64,000 nucleotides of DNA from Branchiostoma floridae (Eukaryota; Chordata; Leptocardii; Amphioxiformes; Branchiostomatidae). Where the stretch lies: the NCBI RefSeq assembly GCF_000003815.2, contig NC_049990.1, forward strand, positions 3,442,438-3,506,437, read 5' to 3'. The notes under the pieces were generated by a model that was given only the letters and a program-made list of their open reading frames with translations, searched no databases and was not told the origin of the DNA. Of this stretch, positions 34,301 through 43,736 are shown in pieces (the first letter of the stretch is position 1; every line of letters starts with the position of its first letter). A program made the position numbers and the translations under genes.

Positions 34301-37300
34301 AGATTATGAAAAAATTAGATTTTTTAAAACATATTTGTGACAAACTGACCTGTAGCCTCCATTTCACGTTTCTTCTCTTCTATTTCACTTAACAAAGTTG
34401 CACCTACAAAAATGGAAAGAAGGTGAGAATGAACATTTAAAGCAGAAGACTTAACTACAACATTTTCAACATTTTCTTACAGGAATTCCATGGGAAAAGA
34501 CTAGTATGTATGCCTTTAAGTTACAAGCTGAGAGGAAATCTGCAAAATGACAAACAAAAAACACACATCTGCTAGTAGTGAAAGATCAATTCAAATGAAA
34601 AAATTCTTACTTTGTGGTTGCATTTGCAAGTGTGCAAGTGTGTAGTTTAAGCACTGTGCTAGTAGTAGAAGATGAATTCATACAAAAAATTCTTACTTTG
34701 AATCTCAGACGGCTCCTTGCTTGCCCGGCCGACTGACCGCATGTCCTCCAGCCAGCTCCACTCAGTCTGAGTGGCCTCGGTGACCAGCTGGACGTCTGAC
34801 CGGTCCACTGCTGACTGGTGAACGAGCGGCTTCTGGGATTTGGTTGCAACACTAGGGACAGAAAACATAGAAATGTTAAAATTGCAATCATGATGACAAG
34901 AAATTGAGAAGGATTGGAATTCACAAACTGTGGGATGAGGGTCCTGAGAAGAGCAGCTGGTAAGACAAGGAAAGACAGGTTGAGGAACGATGAGAAATGG
35001 GTGGAACCAAACCGGTCCTACAGTTCATCGCCAAGCAGAGAGTACAGTGGCTTGGTCACCTAACAAGAATGCCAACCACATAGCCAGCCTTAAGAGCTTA
35101 CACCGCCAGACACCTTAAAGGTTAGCTGAACCAAATCTCATGCTGCATGTTACAGGTAAAACAAGTCAAATTTTTTATTACATTTTACATTGACATCAAA
35201 TTTGCGTAACAAATCTTATGTCTTTTCAATGTCCTTTCATTTCTCAAAAGTTCCTTCACAAAGTTTTCTGCTCACCTTTGTGAACTACTGGCTGCATCTT
35301 GTGACAGGTCAGACTCTCTTCTGAAGGATAGAATTCTGGGAGCAGAAGCTGAAACAAACAAACAAAAACCAAAACTACATCAGTCATAATATTACAAACA
35401 AACAAACAATTTGATTTAAAAAAACAACTCATAAAAGCTTTGGCTACAGTCTGTAGCCAAAGCTTTTATGAGTTGCTTTGTAAAGAAAATCTGTCTGTAG
35501 CCTACAGACAGATTTTCCTTACAATATCCATCTATATAGGCCATAGTCTGTGAAACACATTAAACTCTGCTGTCCGGGATTGTAACTGCTATAAGCGAGA
35601 TTTAACCAGGCTATGAAGGCCATATCTGGGCAATTTTCTTCAGGACACTCACCAGATTTGCTTGTAGTTGCTGTTCTCTCTGAGATCTCTGTACCAATGA
35701 CTGTAGACTCCTCCTTTTCTGACGACTTGTTCTCTTGTTGATCGCTAGCAACTTGACTAGAACTGCCTACACCAATCGGTGGCAGCGGTTTGGGGCTTTC
35801 CTTTCCGCCCTGTAAACTCCCTTTCGCACTTGGAGTCCGTGGTTTCCCGTTAATCGGGGTGAGAACCGGCGTGCGTCTACTCGCACGCGACGAACGTTCG
35901 TCGCTCTCCCGGCGCATCTGCCGCTCAAACTCCTGAACGTTTTCAACAGTTAGCTGGGAGTGAGCGCGCTCGTCTGGCGGAGCGTCAAATTCGCCATCGG
36001 CATCGTCTCCGTCGGAGATGCCCAGCTCCTGGGTAGCGGTGTCCTCGTACGTGTCACTCATGACTCTGCTGGGTAGTGGGGTGGCTGGTGGGACAAAGTA
36101 TAACAGGTGTTATTACCAGAAGAAATGCACAAAATTTGGATATCCTTGAGTGAAAGTGGCATCAAATAGCGTGGGAGCGCATGGCGCAATTGGCAGCACG
36201 TTTGACTCAGGTCCAGAAGGTCCTGAGTTCAAACCCCGCCGTGTCACCGATCTTGTGCCCTTGGGAAAGGCACTTTACACGACTTTCCTATATAGGCTAC
36301 AAAAGTCTTCAGCAAATTGAAGTTGGTAGCCTCAAAAACGAAGAACAAAACAAAGAAAGGCTAGGTTGGTGGCAGGGCTGTCTCCAGTTTTAAATTTTTG
36401 TCTGTCCCTCTTATTGTTTGAGACTCAGAGCCAATGCTCCTTGTAAAATTTATCATTTTAAGATTATGAAAAGTTTTAACGTGTTTTCATCAATTCCATG
36501 TTCTTTCAGACTTTTAGGTCAGATTTTTTTATAAAGGATGGGGTGAATTTTTTTCCATCCCAACAAGCAAATGTCTGTCCCAGGACGGGGGGACGGGTCC
36601 TGGAGACAGCTCTGGTTGGCGGACACAAGATGATTACGGGTTGGATCCATTCTTGGCTGGAAAACTATGCTTACTCTACCTAGGTGTAAAAATAGGCACG
36701 TAACTTTCGTTAGGGAGGTAAAGGGTGGTGGAAGGGGAGGGATGTGCTACATCATTCTAGAACAAAACTAGATGGTTGGTTGTTCCTTGATTTAGGAGCA
36801 AAAACTGGACAAATTTAAACAAATCTCAGTAAGACTTGTCTAGTGAACCCCTGCGGTTTAGTAACCTAACTCCCCCCGTAATATTTACATAAAATACAGA
36901 ACACAACGATATTTACATGTAAACAGACCACAAGATACCCCCTCTCTCTAACAGGTAACTACAGACCTCATCTTTGCAGCACCGTTTTAGCTGATTTTAC
37001 CTTTTAATAAGATTTTCCAGTCTTCTTTTGGGACTTTCTAATCTGGAAATGTCAGATTAGTTCCGCTCTATATGTGGTGTAAACACAAGTAAATAACTGC
37101 ACAAAAACACTGAGATTTAGGCCTACAAAAGCCATTCCCTGTCTTATGTTATACCTATACTAAAGTCCTTGCTAGATATCTTACTACTATTGTAGTCTGG
37201 ACAATTTTAGAGACTAATTTTACAGTGGCAAGTTGCCAACCAGTCTCCCTTACTCGAAAGATCAGAATGAATGAATGACTTTTTGATGACCCTTAACTAT

Positions 37301-37406
37301 CTAAACAACGCGACTCTTTACCGAATCTGGCAACCAACGTGGCTTCCTTTCATACCTCAACGACCAGAATTAATCTTAAAACATTTCTGAACCACTTACT
37401 CGGCAT
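25338..37406 (-). CDS. ERICH6-like: FAM194-domain protein, ERICH6/C3orf20-like, 17 exons
   Basis: Exons in transcript order: 37400-37406, 35653-36084, 35276-35348, 34697-34851, 34350-34403, 33839-34044, 32450-32578, 31599-31742, 29980-30137, 29497-29564, 28954-29108, 28331-28416, 28022-28094, 27489-27571, 26493-26721, 26064-26140, 25338-25527. All junctions are GT-AG and keep phase; the sum is 2319 nt, 772 residues plus stop. Residues 1-330 are acidic/serine-rich and look disordered; then come a CEYCQKK CxxC knuckle and LYCCEDYHQFLLFMYEE. Residues about 500-700 are the FAM194 domain: MRYYDDGTLFFMLFPDG, YYPSGSLAV, HVHAPPFQPI. Known relatives (ERICH6, C3orf20) are poorly understood and reported mainly from testis. 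Exon 1 holds only 7 coding bases; an in-frame ATG at 36061 is the fallback start. Confidence 0.85.
26310..26480. repeat. (GA)n/(CAGA)n low-complexity repeat in an intron
   Basis: Purine-rich runs of AGAGAG and CAGACAGAG lie between ERICH6-like exons 15 and 16, about 13 bp from the exon 15 donor. Confidence 0.9.
27001..27107. mobile_element. Palindromic MITE, family D, in an intron
   Basis: AGTACCATCCTCAGTAGTGA and TCACTACTGAGGATGGTACT are perfect inverted ends; TTGGTTAGCAAGCAAAAG lies in the middle. A second copy is at 59601-59712 in COG3. Confidence 0.8.
27250..27468. mobile_element. MITE, family E, copy 1
   Basis: Inverted ends: AACGTTAATTCACCTTTATC against AAAGGTGAACCAACATTA, then CCTATATCCGTTG against CAACGGATATAGG, AACAGGGTAT against ATACCCTGTT, and a TTTCAAATTGC core. 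Copy 2 is at 30222-30447, in another intron of the same gene. Confidence 0.75.
27665..27775. repeat. Palindromic repeat with AAAAGCAGTTACTCAA arms
   Basis: GCCAAAAAGCAGTTACTCAA and TTGAGTAACTGCTTTTTAGC are inverted around a short CAGTTACTCAG spacer. The sequence resembles the arms of the element at 22702. Confidence 0.6.
29222..29440. mobile_element. MITE, family C copy
   Basis: CTGTAAATGCAGAAAAGG start, GCGGTGGTTTTTGCGGTGG and ACCGCGAACCTAAAACCAC inside, and a CCCTGCGAACTTAAATTCA end. More diverged than the 43.2-kb copy. Confidence 0.7.
30222..30447. mobile_element. MITE, family E, copy 2
   Basis: AACGTTAGTTAACCTTTATC start, CCTATATCCGTTG, and the inverted CAACGAATCTAGGTTACTCC and AAGGTGAACTAGCATTA end. 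Confidence 0.7.
31775..32035. repeat. Intronic minisatellite, four units of about 60-80 bp
   Basis: The word GAGCATGCATTATTGG marks four units near 31782, 31854, 31934 and 31994. Several units continue with GGGAGGGACCA-like and ACAAGGTTTGTATA blocks. It begins about 30 bp upstream of the ERICH6-like exon 8 acceptor. Confidence 0.7.
33687..33738 (-). repeat. Copy of the ERICH6-like exon 6 donor region
   Basis: Blocks CAATCATTTGTGTTCCAGAA and TTACAGGACTTACCTCCC match CAATCATTTTCGTTCCGGAA and CCAAGTCTTACCTCGG at 33804-33844, which spans the real exon 6 donor. The copy lies about 110 bp downstream in transcript terms and keeps a GTAAG donor. Confidence 0.65.
34112..34192 (-). repeat. Partial copy of ERICH6-like exon 6 start with its acceptor
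   Basis: Upstream of the real exon, the minus strand repeats a CAG acceptor and the codons PPKLKKRTGKK, then codons matching the SLSHSSHRS stretch with substitutions. The copy has no matching downstream half. Its GCACAG is followed by GTAAGAAACGG, a possible donor that would make a 22-nt mini-exon. Confidence 0.75.
34934..35128 (+). mobile_element. LINE fragment, C-terminal reverse-transcriptase region
   Basis: The plus strand reads MRVLRRAAGKTRKDRLRND and then, after a frame change near 34995, LQFIAKQRVQWLGHLTRMP. This is the conserved tail of many non-LTR reverse-transcriptase proteins (an RR..G.TR.DR.RN motif, then W.GHL.RM). It is broken by at least one frameshift and an in-frame stop, and truncated at both ends. 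It lies in an intron of the ERICH6-like gene, antisense to it. Confidence 0.75.
35425..35517. repeat. Two adjacent perfect hairpins with 1-nt loops
   Basis: Arms 35425-35449 and 35451-35475 (25 bp, perfect) flank a single T. Nine bases later, arms 35485-35500 and 35502-35517 (16 bp, perfect) flank a single C. Both centres contain TCTGTAGCC. They lie in the intron between ERICH6-like exons 2 and 3. Confidence 0.9.
36172..36310 (+). mobile_element. tRNA-derived SINE
   Basis: Box A-like ATGGCGCAATTGGCAGC, box B-like GAGTTCAAACCCC, then GTGTCACCGATCTTGTGCCC and GGCACTTTACACGACTTTCC. It is the best preserved of the four copies, and sits in intron 1 of the ERICH6-like gene, antisense. Confidence 0.75.
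36374..36612 (+). mobile_element. Dispersed element, family F
   Basis: GGGCTGTCTCCAGTTTTAAA start and GGGTCCTGGAGACAGC end, with TTTTTGTCTGTCCC and CCATCCCAACAAGCAAATG between. Confidence 0.6.
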
Positions 37407-38939
37407 TTTGAGGCTGTACGGTCCAAAATGAGTGCAGAAAGGGTCCTAGATCGAAGCCAACTCCAAAGCCTTCTGTCGACCAAACAACCCCCCTCCCTCT
37501 CACAAAATAAACACACCACAAGCAACCCGCAAAAACCAGGACGACAAGACAAATTAGACCACTCAAACCGCTGTAGACACCTTCGTGTCGTCTCACCACA
37601 TATTGATAGCCTCATCACACGCACCTTTTGTACTTTATCGTGTAGAAACGCCGTGAAAAATCGATCTAACTCCATCCTCAGCCATCGCCCGGCCGCACAG
37701 TCACGCACCACGCCATTGTTTGACGTTGCTGGGAAATAGATATCACGTGATGAAATGACGCCACGCGATTGGTCAGAAGTACTTGTGGGCGTGTCGTCAA
37801 TCTTTGGGAAGGTGTAGAGGAGTTTTTGAGAATACTTGAAATCCTACTTGAAGAATTATATAAAATGAACATTTTGAAAATGAATTTTTATCAGATATCA
37901 ATTTCAGGGCCTTTGTATTTAGTTAAATTGGATACCACTGTAGAAAATGTTGATACTTGTGAATTTTCTAACATGTTTACGATAGAACAATGTCACTCTA
38001 AACCTCTTCTTTAGCCTCCGTCGGCAAACTTTTGAAGAAAGACCCGAAAACATTTGGAAGAAGAAATCTGGACAAGCAAAGCTTCGTTCAAACAACCAGT
38101 CTAGTGGACGAAGGCCCTAAATTGTAAAACAATTCATTGACAAACATAATCGTCACTTCGGTATTGATAAAAATGCACTCATGCTGTTACCAATCTTCAT
38201 AGCAATCTGACTATGTAGTACCTATTCTTATCACCAAGTGTGTGTTGACTTGCTATTCATACTCTATTTAGAGATCACTATCTGTGTATATGATTCTACG
38301 GTCTCGGGGGAAACCGACAAGACTATGTTTGGGATTCTGTAGTCTCCGTGTACTTTTTGTCATGCGGCATGCCGCTGTGTTTGGTTTTCTTATCTTTTGC
38401 GTACAGAGTACGTGAGGTAAACAAAGGGTACAACAGCGCTGCCAGTTCCGGGTCTTTCGCGCCAGGTACCTACGCTGACGTCATCTCAAAGCAGATGGGT
38501 GCTGTCGGATTGTTTTTAGTGTACGGATGTTTTTCTCGTTTTGCTCGAACTTTGAGTGCACACATCGGAGAACATCGGTCAGGAGTTTTTCGGTTCTTTT
38601 AAAAATATATTTTGAAGTTTGCGTATATTAGCTCAAGGCGCGATTTTGTCTTTTGGTACCGTAGGATCGGCTTGGAGATGAGTTGCCACCCACGCGACAG
38701 ACCCCCCCCACTGCTGTGAGGAGGGGAGACACAGGTGACCGGAAACTTTCGGGTCGCCCGAACTTTTCAAGTTTCGGTGACGGTTCAGATGTACCTGGCC
38801 ACCTGTCGGGGCACCTTCCGGTGGAGGAAGTGAAGGGACGGAAGGCGTTACGGGAAAACAATCAACAGTGCTCGCCTCGTTTGTTGGTTTTCTGAACACG
38901 GACATTTTTAGTCACCTGCTCATGTTTGTAAATACCTGA
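37407..38939. other. 5' flank of the ERICH6-like gene and unassigned sequence
   Basis: The stretch 37407-37800 probably holds the 5' untranslated region and promoter of the minus-strand gene: it is CpG-richer and has a CGATTGG CCAAT box near 37778. Beyond about 37800 I see no gene or defined repeat. The frame at 38348-38602 has no motif or splice context. Confidence 0.4.
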
Positions 38940-39250
38940 CACACCGCAAACTAAAAAGGAAAACACGTCTGGTTCCAAGGAAGCCAAGCACCTTTTCGAA
39001 TCATTCGGAAGTCAACTTCCTTGTATTGTTGTAACAAACAAATGAGAATTTATGATAACTGCGTGTTTGTAGTAGCTGCTTCATCATCATCATCGTCATT
39101 CACTGTAGCTGCTTACGATGTGTAAATAAATGTCACAACTCAAACCACAGAACGTCTGGTTCCGAAACCTATATCTAACCTCTTATTGAAGCCGAATGGT
39201 ATTCAGAATTGTTCGGAAGTAAACTTCCTTGTAACAAAGGAAGGACTTTT
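38940..39250. repeat. Diverged tandem duplication, about 190 bp apart
   Basis: ACGTCTGGTTCC and TTCGGAAGT.AACTTCCTTGT blocks occur at 38965-39025 and again at 39151-39235, with ATAAATG/ACAAATG and TAACTGC words between. Confidence 0.55.
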
Positions 39251-40122
39251 CTTTATTCTTGAAGACATGCATATTTGGAGAACATACTCATGTGTGTCAA
39301 TAGACGATGCGTGATAACTAATATGATAACGTCTGGTCCAAATTCCTGTACATGTGTTTTCAGTATGACTAGTAGTATGTTTGTGGTCTAAGTTGCTTCT
39401 TTCATCTATATCTTTTTACGAGCACCTTTGCGAACCCCAGACTTGCTTGCAACGGAGCGAGAACACAACGAATGATGTACTAGTACACTTCGTTCAACAA
39501 CATCATTTTGTCCCCTTGAGACTAGATAAACAGATAAACAAAAGACGTGTTTTTGTGACATCTGCTCAAACCCGTATTTGTATACATAAGAAGTATCCAA
39601 AACACTTACAAGGCCAGTAGTAAAGTTTGTTATTGGCCGGTGTTCTTTGGAGTGGTACAAACATCCTACTACAACTCAGTCGACATTTTTGTCACACCTG
39701 TTACCTGTACAAGTATGTAAACAAGGTCGCTTCCCTTTAAACTTTTTTTCTTAATCGAATGATACGTGCATTTAAACAATGTAAGGTTTTGCCGATCCTA
39801 AGTACAACAGGTAGTTTAGCATGTTTTGAAGTCAACAATAGGACCTGAAAGCGGGACCTTTGATCATGAGCCGTACACGCGTTCTTGAGTTGAGTTCTTA
39901 TTTATTTCACAAGGAGCAGTCTTCAGAACAGTGTAAACTTCCTTAAAACGGAAGCAGGAGACTTGGAACGACGGAGACGTGTTCCCACTTCCCCTCATTT
40001 CTCCTCACAAACACACAGAAGAACCCGCCACACACTTGAGTGATTCACTGAGTGCTGATATTAGACAGTTTGTAAATTAGGTCAGTTCGTTTGGACCGGT
40101 TCGTCTTTAACCTCTCAAGTCA
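39251..40122. other. Unassigned sequence
   Basis: No gene or repeat that I can support. Confidence 0.35.
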
Positions 40123-40440
40123 AAGCGTTTGTGATGCCCAAGACTTACAGAAAGTTGGGACATAAATTGTTGAAAGGTTTTAGAGTCGCTAGTGATCTGA
40201 TGGTGATAGTGTCTTGCTTCGTCAGTTAAAGAAAATGTTTATAAAGAGCGATCGATGCGAATGCTAACAGGCCTTTTGTAAGAGCGTTTTGATGCCCAAG
40301 ACAAAAAGTTGGGACATAAATTGTTAAAAGGTTTTAGAGTCGCTAAAACTAATGTAGTGTCTAAAGTTGGCAGCAGAAAATGTTTATAAAGAGGGATCAT
40401 GTGAGCAATAACAGGCCCTGTATGTGAAATACTAGCAAGA
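40123..40440. repeat. Two-unit tandem duplication, 158-bp period
   Basis: GATGCCCAAGAC, GTTGGGACATAAATTGTT, AGGTTTTAGAGTCGCTA, GAAAATGTTTATAAAGAG and TAACAGGCC occur in the same order in both units, the first starting at 40133 and the second at 40291. Confidence 0.8.
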
Positions 40441-41787
40441 TACACAAGGATCAAAACCAGATGCGGATAGTTTTGTCCTTGCATATTCTCCCGACGCCCT
40501 TCGATAACCCTTAGCCGAATTCTTAACCTTCAAAAGTAGGAAGGTTAATGATAAGAATATCTTTTGACTAAACTTAGATGCATTGCATACAGGTTTACAA
40601 ACCTAGACAATCATATTAAATGGCACCGTGAAACGCCTGACACAATAAAATACAAATTGACAAAATGCAGATGGTTTCATCACGCAAATACCAATGTGAT
40701 ATGTTCTGCGTTAAAAGTTTGAACAACCCACAAATATTTGGAAAGACAAAACGTTCTTTTCCCTCTCTGTGGCTGCCTCGCCCTTGGGCGGGCGACCATG
40801 AAGTCTTGGCTAGTCAAAACGTAAGTCCCCGGTATGCCATGCTAACATTACACCAGCCTTGGACAAATCCACAAATGCAAACCGTACCGCCAGCCCTGGA
40901 GTATAGATAACACACGTCAACAATATGCGACTGGTGCATAGTCGGCGCTCAGTCAAAACTTCGCGATGTTTGCAAACTTTCCACGAGTGCATGTTTTCAC
41001 CACAGTTAGTATAGTTAGACCTCTTTGACAGACATTGAACAACTCAAATTTTCGGTGAGCTACCTGTATTGTGTTGGATCAAGTTAAAACCTACAAAAAG
41101 TCTCGAACAAAGAAAGAAAGTGGTCAAATCTCTACCAAACTGACTAAGCTGGCTGTTGTTATAGGGATAATTTCCAGTTATTTGTTTGGGGAGTTTTGCT
41201 AATAGATGGTTTGACCGGCAGTGGAAACATTTACCCTAGTGTGGACTGACTCCCCTGGCCAATTTCCCATTTTTGGGCCGAATTCTACAATCCCCATACC
41301 ACATAAGACGGCCTTGTGCAAGCTTATATCGGACCAGTTTCACTCAATAAAGAGCTTATAGTTATCTTCCACTGGTCGCGACAGAGAAGACACTCAAATG
41401 GCTATGTACAATATCTACGTAACGGGCAAAAATGGGTTTTCATTCCATGAGCGATGCTCACATGTGGGGCTTCAGAAATCGCAGTCTCATGACTGGTCAG
41501 CGTTAATCATGATTGTTTCAGGCTGTCTCATATCAGCAGAACCAGGAAACAGGACAACTTTTCTCTCATGGGACTATCAGAGCGCTCCCGTGTACTTCCT
41601 CTGACGTCCTTTCGTGTTTATCAGATAGCTATCTAAGTACTAATCTGCACTGTGTCTTCGGCTCACGCGTATACATCATATAGCTAAACACAACGAGCCC
41701 CTACTCTTCTCGATAAGTGTGTTAGGTTCTTTTACGTGCAGAAGTTTGGCGATTGAGGCTTATATAAGTTATACCTGAAGCTCCCTC
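40441..41787. other. Unassigned sequence
   Basis: No gene, domain or defined repeat that I can support. Confidence 0.35.
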
Positions 41788-41990
41788 ATATACTCTCCAA
41801 GCAGAGGTTCGGCTCGGGCTGTTTTTTGGAGTTTATAGGCGTTTGTATCTTTCTATTTTGTACCGTTTTCCTTATGTCTCATGCCCAAACATTAAGAAAA
41901 CGGTACAAAATAGAAAGCTAGAAAGACCGATAAAAACACCTTATAAAATGTCAAAAACAGCAGGAATCAAACCTCTGCTTGGAGAGTATA
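41788..41990. mobile_element. MITE, family B, near-complete copy
   Basis: TACTCTCCAAGCAGAGGTTC and AACCTCTGCTTGGAGAGTA are near-perfect ends. The inner arms TTTCTATTTTGTACCGTTTT and AAAACGGTACAAAATAGAAA are perfect. It is the best preserved of the family-B copies. Confidence 0.85.
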
Positions 41991-42168
41991 CGTCACCATC
42001 ATAAATGACGAATGCGATCAATCCGTCATACTGTAAAACCCGAGCTGGAAATCGATCCCCTGCTCTCATATCCACGGAATTCGGTCTAGATGGGGAAATA
42101 ATTTAGCGACTTCCTCCGTACGTCTTCCCACATCCGAGAAACGCACACACGCGGTCAGCGGAGATTAG

Positions 42169-42353
42169 CAATCTCCGAGCAGATCCTACGAAGGCATAAG
42201 ATAGTACCAAATTGGCAAAGAGTGTAGTCAGCCAAGAGGTGTACATTTGCCATGTGGCCCGGCAGCAAAACACACTCCTAGGCCGGCTTCATTCCTCTGC
42301 CAGCTTCTGATACTATCTTATGCTTCCCTGGATCTGCTTGGAGATTAGAGATT
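42169..42353. mobile_element. MITE, family A copy 3
   Basis: AATCTCCGAGCAGATCC and GGATCTGCTTGGAGATT are inverted ends. GCATAAGATAGTACCAAA and GATACTATCTTATGC are inner arms around a CCTAGGCCGGCTTC core. Confidence 0.8.
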
Positions 42354-43165
42354 AGGGGAACACCACTGCACGGTTCTGAGTAGCGGACCAATGACGTCAC
42401 ACGCGTCCCAGTCACGGGTAACCATGGTAACGGTAGCCGCAAGGGTCGCTGGGATCAGCTCTGGCACGGGCGAGAATGATTACATCCAGATTAAGTCGTT
42501 ATTACTCGACAGGAAAAGTAATTGCTGTGATACGCCCTGGAGGAAAAAAGGGGTAACGGTTATCGAAAACAACAAGATCGTTTTCTGGGCACGCCACTGT
42601 TATCAGCTTTGGTATGTTACCCAAGCAGGTGCATGGGTTTGCTTTAATTGATTTGTTTTCAAGTTGAGAGATCTTTCAACAGTCTTCAAGTTGTGCTGTA
42701 GGCAGAGTGGATAGTGTAGCAGCTTGAAATGACAATATCACAAGGCCTAATATGATGAGGCGCCCATATCATATTAGTAACAGGTGAAGTAGATACGCTA
42801 CCTAATATTGAAGCGAAAATAAAAGACAAAGTAATTTGAATACGTCTATGACTCAGCCAAAACTCTAACAAGAATTGCTCCAATGATCATACACGTTTTT
42901 GCCTCTTGGTGAAAGTTTTGTACTTTCATTAAAGCAATTGAAAGGGAATTTTGAAGAACAAGGGAAGTTGGTGATATATGAAAATACATGTACGTCATGA
43001 TGGTGTTACTAAGAATGGTCGTTAAAGCCGTTTTTGCGTCTTGGCAAAGTTTTGGACTGTTTTTGTAATTGAAAGAGAAGCCCAAAGGAAGTTCTAAGTT
43101 GTTCATCAACCGAAGTGATGCTGATATACACGTCACGAGAGGCCGTGAGAGAGCGTTACTCAGAA
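42354..43165. other. Unassigned sequence
   Basis: An 86-codon frame at 42391-42651 and a minus frame at 42846-43235 lack motifs. I see no gene. Confidence 0.35.
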
Positions 43166-43384
43166 GAGCTGTTACTGTAGATGCAGAAATGTTCGCGGTG
43201 GTTTTATGTTCACTGCTTTCGCGAGGCAGTCTCATCGCGAACTTAAAACCACCGCGAACATTTTTCCATTACATTATGTGACTTCAGTGTATGCTAGTAC
43301 CGCGAACTTAAAACCACCGCGAACGCTCCACTTTCCCGCTAACGCGAAATTAAATCCCCGCGAACTTAAAATGCATTTACAGTA
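43166..43384. mobile_element. MITE, family C, best-preserved copy, upstream of a promoter
   Basis: ACTGTAGATGCAGAAATG and AAATGCATTTACAGTAT are the inverted ends. Inside are TTCGCGGTGGTTTTATG and repeated CGCGAACTTAAAACCACC. Its right end lies 227 bp upstream of the TATA box at 43611. Confidence 0.8.
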
Positions 43385-43610
43385 TCCCAGGAGCACAGCT
43401 GGGTAATGTCTGGCACCTGTCATCTCAGGACAGCCCCGTACGTGCGTGCCATATATGGGCAATCATCACAACGTTGTTTACTGACGTCAGACAACAAACA
43501 AGAGAGCCCGCCCCCGTCACCGCTGGCTGACCTGCCAGGCCGGGTGCGTAGGAGGGGTTCCTGTGTCCATATACGGACCGGAAGGACAGGGAAATGTAAA
43601 CTCATGCCTG

Positions 43611-43618
43611 TATATAAA
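43611..43618 (+). promoter_or_regulatory. TATA box of the secreted coiled-coil gene
   Basis: TATATAAA lies 126 bp before the start codon at 43737. That places transcription start near 43640 and gives a 5' leader of about 95 nt. Confidence 0.7.
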
Positions 43619-43736
43619 CTGGACAGTTCGCTGACTTCCAGCACAACTCAACAGACTTCCCAAGAAGCAGGTCTATCTCTCTCTCAAGACTGAAACTACA
43701 GCGGACCGCAGCCGACGACTTCTACTTTTCTGAAAG

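Noticed and set aside
36172-36310. Functional tRNA gene
   Set aside because: Box A and box B are present but the acceptor stem and anticodon arm do not fold; it matches the SINE family.
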